From an uncultured Nioella sp. (GTDB taxonomy: Bacteria > Pseudomonadota > Alphaproteobacteria > Rhodobacterales > Rhodobacteraceae), in contig CANLZL010000001.1 of NCBI GenBank assembly GCA_947495575.1, forward strand, positions 620,001-684,000: a stretch of DNA of 64,000 nt, in the 5' to 3' direction. The first letter of the stretch is position 1, and every line of letters begins with the position of its first letter. Below the pieces are notes generated by a model. It searched no databases. It was not told where the DNA came from and saw only the letters and a list, made by a program, of their open reading frames with translations. This document shows, piece by piece, positions 61,608 through 64,000 of the stretch. The position numbers and the translations under genes were made by a program.

Positions 61608-61648
61608 AACGGGCCGCGCTGAGATCCAGCTGCGGCCCGTTTTCGTTT
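61608..61648 (+). terminator. intrinsic terminator of rpmG
   Basis: AACGGGCCGC (61608-61617) pairs with GCGGCCCGTT (61632-61641), extended by TTCGTTTGT T-rich sequence. Confidence 0.85.
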
Positions 61649-61664
61649 GTTCCGGAGGCCAGAG

Positions 61665-62168
61665 ATGACCGATATCCGCGTCCGGCCCACGACCCGGGCC
61701 GATATTCCTGCCGTGGATCAGCTTTTGGCGGAAAGCTACCCAGCTTTGCTGAAAAATGATTATCCGCCCTCGGTTCTTGTGACGGCCTTACCACTGATCA
61801 GCCGGGCAAATCCGTCTTTAGTAACGAGCGGAAGCTACTATGTGGCAGAGGTGGACGGCACCGCGAAGGCGGCTGGTGGATGGACGAAGGCCAGTCCTGT
61901 AGGGCAGGGCGCTGAGGCTCGGTCCACCGGCCATATCCGCCACGTGGTCACGCATCCAAGTGCCGTGCGCCGTGGGCTGGCGCGCGCCATAATGGCGCGC
62001 AGCTTTGAGGATGCCAAAGCCGCGGGACTGACGGCGTTGGTGTGTTTGTCGACCCGTACCGCCGTGCCGTTTTACACGTCAGTTGGGTTTCACCCAGAAA
62101 GTGAAATCGAAATCGAACTCCGCCCCGGTATCCGGTTTCCTGCCATTCGCATGGCGCGCGACCTGTAG
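61665..62168 (+). CDS. GNAT family N-acetyltransferase
   Basis: A 167-residue acetyltransferase-fold protein. The start IRVRPTTRADIPAVDQLLAE and the acetyl-CoA loop HVVTHPSAVRRGLARAIMARSFEDAKAAG (R-R-G-L-A) are GNAT features, and VCLSTRTAVPFYTSVGFHPE forms the C-terminal strand. The start at 61665 follows GGAGG by six bases. The substrate is not predictable. It is convergent with the Bax-inhibitor-1 gene. Confidence 0.88.
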   Translation: MTDIRVRPTTRADIPAVDQLLAESYPALLKNDYPPSVLVTALPLISRANPSLVTSGSYYVAEVDGTAKAAGGWTKASPVGQGAEARSTGHIRHVVTHPSAVRRGLARAIMARSFEDAKAAGLTALVCLSTRTAVPFYTSVGFHPESEIEIELRPGIRFPAIRMARDL

Positions 62169-62170
62169 GC

Positions 62171-62199
62171 AAAAGAAAAGGGCCGGGAAAACCCGGCCC
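62171..62199 (-). terminator. intrinsic terminator of the Bax-inhibitor-1 gene
   Basis: GGGCCGGG (62180-62187), four A and CCCGGCCC (62192-62199) form a perfect hairpin. On the minus strand it is followed by TTTTCTTTT. Confidence 0.88.
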
Positions 62200-62223
62200 T
62201 GAATAATCGTATCGTTTGCTGAA

Positions 62224-62964
62224 TTACTCGCGATTGCCGAGGAATTGCAGCAGGAACATGAAGAGGTTGATGAAGTCGAGATAGAGGCTCAACGCGCCCA
62301 TGATCGCCGATTTCGCCAGCCACTCTTCGTCCATGTGACGCGCGTGGTCGATATAGTCGTTCTTGATCTTCTGCGTGTCATAGGCAGTCAGGCCCGCAAA
62401 AATCAGGACACCTGCAACCGAGATCACGAAATGCAAAGCCGAGCTGGCGATGAATATGTTTACGATCATCGCAATGATGATGCCGATGAGGCCCATCATC
62501 AGGAACGTTCCCAAGCCGCTCAGATTGCGCTTGGTTGTGTAGCCATAAAGACTAAGCCCGGCAAAAGCGGCTGCCGTGATCAGGAAGGTCTGAACGATCG
62601 AGATCCCGGTGAAAACCGCGAAGATCCATGAGATCGAGATGCCCATCACGGCCGAGAACGCGTAGAAGAACAACTGCGCGGCCGAAGCGGACATCCGATT
62701 GATCATGGCGCCGAAGGCAAAAACCATGATTAGCGGTGCAAACATGGCGGCCCACCCAAGGATATTGGGTTGCAGCGTGATTGGATCACGGAAGATCTGC
62801 ATCAGCGCGGGGCTGGTTCCGATGGCCCAGGCCGCACCGGCCGTGACCAAGAGGCCCACGGACATCGTTGCGTAGACCTTGTTCATGTGGGCGCGAAGCC
62901 CTGCGTCGATCTGAGCCGCACTGACGCCGCCGGCGTGCGAGCGGATCGTGTCGAATTCTGCCAT
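62224..62964 (-). CDS. Bax inhibitor-1/YccA family membrane protein
   Basis: A 246-residue protein with seven hydrophobic segments (first about residues 35-52). KVYATMSVGLLVTAGAAWAIG, then ISWIFAVFTGISIVQTFLITAA and SLYLDFINLFMFLLQFLGNR at the end, are typical of the BI-1/YccA family. Bacterial members bind or leak calcium or modulate FtsH. GGAGGATTAG precedes the start. A terminator follows on its strand. The HflK/HflC genes are 26 kb away, so no linkage is implied. Confidence 0.93.
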   Translation of the reverse strand: MAEFDTIRSHAGGVSAAQIDAGLRAHMNKVYATMSVGLLVTAGAAWAIGTSPALMQIFRDPITLQPNILGWAAMFAPLIMVFAFGAMINRMSASAAQLFFYAFSAVMGISISWIFAVFTGISIVQTFLITAAAFAGLSLYGYTTKRNLSGLGTFLMMGLIGIIIAMIVNIFIASSALHFVISVAGVLIFAGLTAYDTQKIKNDYIDHARHMDEEWLAKSAIMGALSLYLDFINLFMFLLQFLGNRE

Positions 62965-63005
62965 CTAATCCTCCAAAAAGGCGTGTGTTACGTGGCGGGA
63001 ACGAC

Positions 63006-63052
63006 AAACGCCCCGCCTTGCTGCTAAATATTGGCAAGACGGGGCGTTTTTT
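63006..63052. terminator. terminator between the DUF1127 and Bax-inhibitor-1 genes
   Basis: AAACGCCCCG and CTTG pair with CAAG and CGGGGCGTTT (63006-63049) around a loop, with six T at the plus-strand side and a shorter T run on the minus strand. It should end the minus-strand DUF1127 transcript. Confidence 0.75.
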
Positions 63053-63097
63053 CAAGCGGAACCGACAGGGAGAGTGTCGATTTCATCCAGTAGTTGA

Positions 63098-63310
63098 CTA
63101 AAACCGCCAGTTTTTCGGCACATCCCAAAGCGGCCGCGCGGTTTCCTGCGCGATATCAACTGCAGTAAGACCCAAATCCTTGCGGGCAGTTGCATCCAGA
63201 CGCGCCAGGTCGCGACGTTGTTTCCAAGCGGCCAGGGCAGCGGTCAAAAAGGCAACAACGCCAACGCGGCGCGAAGCGAACGGGGTGCGGCGTGCAACGG
63301 TGAAGCTCAT
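63098..63310 (-). CDS. DUF1127 domain protein
   Basis: A 70-residue small basic protein. The C-terminal segment (AAWKQRRDLARLDATARKDLGLTAVDIAQE) is the DUF1127 motif of alphaproteobacteria. Such proteins have been linked to phosphate and carbon metabolism and RNA turnover in some species, but this one's role is unknown. It is divergent from the LysR gene, and 125 bases separate them. Confidence 0.85.
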   Translation of the reverse strand: MSFTVARRTPFASRRVGVVAFLTAALAAWKQRRDLARLDATARKDLGLTAVDIAQETARPLWDVPKNWRF

Positions 63311-63435
63311 TGGTTTGTCTTTCCTAAATTTGATCTATCAGGTCTGTTGTATTTCGATGGTTGATATTTAGGGGGTATTGCGAAATAATGAAAATGAATG
63401 TTTTTGAAGATTGACATCAAGAAGGGTGATGATTC

Positions 63436-64000
63436 ATGCGAAACCTTGATATGACCGCCTTGCGGGCCTTTGTGACCGTCGCTGACACCGGCGGCGTGAC
63501 CAAGGCGTCTGGCTATCTCAATCTTACTCAATCTGCGGTATCGATGCAGCTTAAGCGATTGGAAGAAAGCATTGGCGTGTCCCTCTTGGATCGGTCTGCC
63601 CGCAAGGTTGCTCTGACCAATCAGGGTGAACAGATGTTGAGTTACGCACGCCGGATGCTCGATCTAAACGATGAAGCTTTGTCTCGCCTGACTTCAAAGG
63701 AATATGAGGGTGAGCTGGTTCTGGGGGTGCCGCATGACATTGTCTATCCCGCGATCCCTCAGGTCTTGCATCGGTTCAACGCGACATTTCCGCGAATGAA
63801 GGTTCAACTGGTCAGTTCGTTCACATCGCGGCTGCGCCGCCTTTTGGAACGGGGCGAGGTACACCTTGCCCTGACAACCGAATCCGAGGTCGATTCCGGC
63901 GGAGAAACCCTTCTCGAACGCTCATTGGTTTGGGTTGGTGCGCAGGAAGGCCACCAATGGCGGCAACGCCCGCTGCGTTTGGCCTTTGAGGAAATGTGCA
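63436..64000 (+). CDS. LysR family transcriptional regulator, cut by the window edge
   Basis: A LysR-type regulator whose first 188 residues are in the window; the 3' end lies beyond. The N-terminal helix-turn-helix is MRNLDMTALRAFVTVADTGG, then VTKASGYLNLTQSAVSMQLKRLEESIGVSLLDRS. The effector domain begins near residue 90 (ELVLGVPHDIVYPAIPQVLH). It is divergent from the DUF1127 gene, a common layout for a LysR regulator and its target, though that is inference. Its binding site was not identified in the 125-base gap. Confidence 0.92.
   Translation, partial: MRNLDMTALRAFVTVADTGGVTKASGYLNLTQSAVSMQLKRLEESIGVSLLDRSARKVALTNQGEQMLSYARRMLDLNDEALSRLTSKEYEGELVLGVPHDIVYPAIPQVLHRFNATFPRMKVQLVSSFTSRLRRLLERGEVHLALTTESEVDSGGETLLERSLVWVGAQEGHQWRQRPLRLAFEEMC

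Overview
The window looks like chromosome from a moderately GC-rich alphaproteobacterium, most probably a marine Rhodobacteraceae (Roseobacter group) member. The evidence is a class I PHB locus with a PhaR repressor and CTGC-N3-GCAG operators, an alphaproteobacterial SOS box (GAAC-N7-GAAC), several small families typical of the group (DUF2842, DUF6524, DUF2065, DUF1127), hflK-hflC followed by degP, and dispersed GGGGG/CCCCC hairpin repeats of a kind common in roseobacters. These are family-level recognitions by eye; no database search was run.

Layout. 0.1-3.5 kb: a small secreted peptide, an ArsR-SRPBCC/MAPEG operon, and two alpha/beta hydrolases. 3.5-11.1 kb: a LacI-controlled carbohydrate operon (regulator, binding protein, two permeases, cytosolic MGH1-like glycosidase, MalK-type ATPase), nearly all genes overlapping or closely spaced. 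12.9-17.5 kb: PHB metabolism, with phaZ divergent from phaC, then phaP and phaR. 18.9-22.3 kb: a polar amino-acid ABC operon on the minus strand. 22.5-24.7 kb: TerB-like, PhzF-like and outer-membrane barrel genes. 24.8-34.8 kb: housekeeping genes pyrG, secG, purA, thiamine pyrophosphokinase, rpiA and glutathione reductase, plus an 800-residue acidic protein. 34.9-39.5 kb: hflK-hflC, DUF2065 and degP. 39.5-43.7 kb: an SDR, a peptidoglycan-binding lipoprotein, an SOS-boxed DnaE2 C-terminal stub, a ferredoxin, an FG-GAP-like protein and a bestrophin. 43.7-50.2 kb: purD, a GRDP-like protein, xseA, an AlkB-type hydroxylase and a fused NuoE-NuoF diaphorase. 50.4-58.6 kb: ftsY, an EamA transporter, yciB, a pseudouridine synthase, tadA, a UPF0173 hydrolase, gatC-gatA, an Excalibur lipoprotein and an AmpD-like amidase. 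58.6-64 kb: RNase P RNA, a rhodanese-ChrB/ChrA chromate cassette, rpmG, an acetyltransferase, a Bax-inhibitor-1 homologue, a DUF1127 protein and a LysR regulator cut by the window edge.

How genes work together. The sugar operon should import a glycoside and hydrolyse it in the cytosol under a LacI-type repressor that has a 16-bp palindromic operator ahead of its own gene. The PHB genes synthesise, coat and mobilise storage granules; two PhaR boxes flank and occupy the phaP promoter, so free PhaR would shut phasin off until granules titrate it. HflK/HflC and DegP are envelope quality-control factors.

No tRNA, 5S/16S/23S rRNA, insertion sequence, prophage or CRISPR array was seen. The least ordinary items are the DUF11 domain inserted in a MalF-type permease, the SOS box directly in front of a stand-alone DnaE2 C-terminal OB fold, a triplicated 14-mer before an amino-acid binding protein, a 33-codon ORF joined by ATGA overlaps to both permease genes, and the orphan NuoE-NuoF fusion. 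None of these on its own proves a new system.
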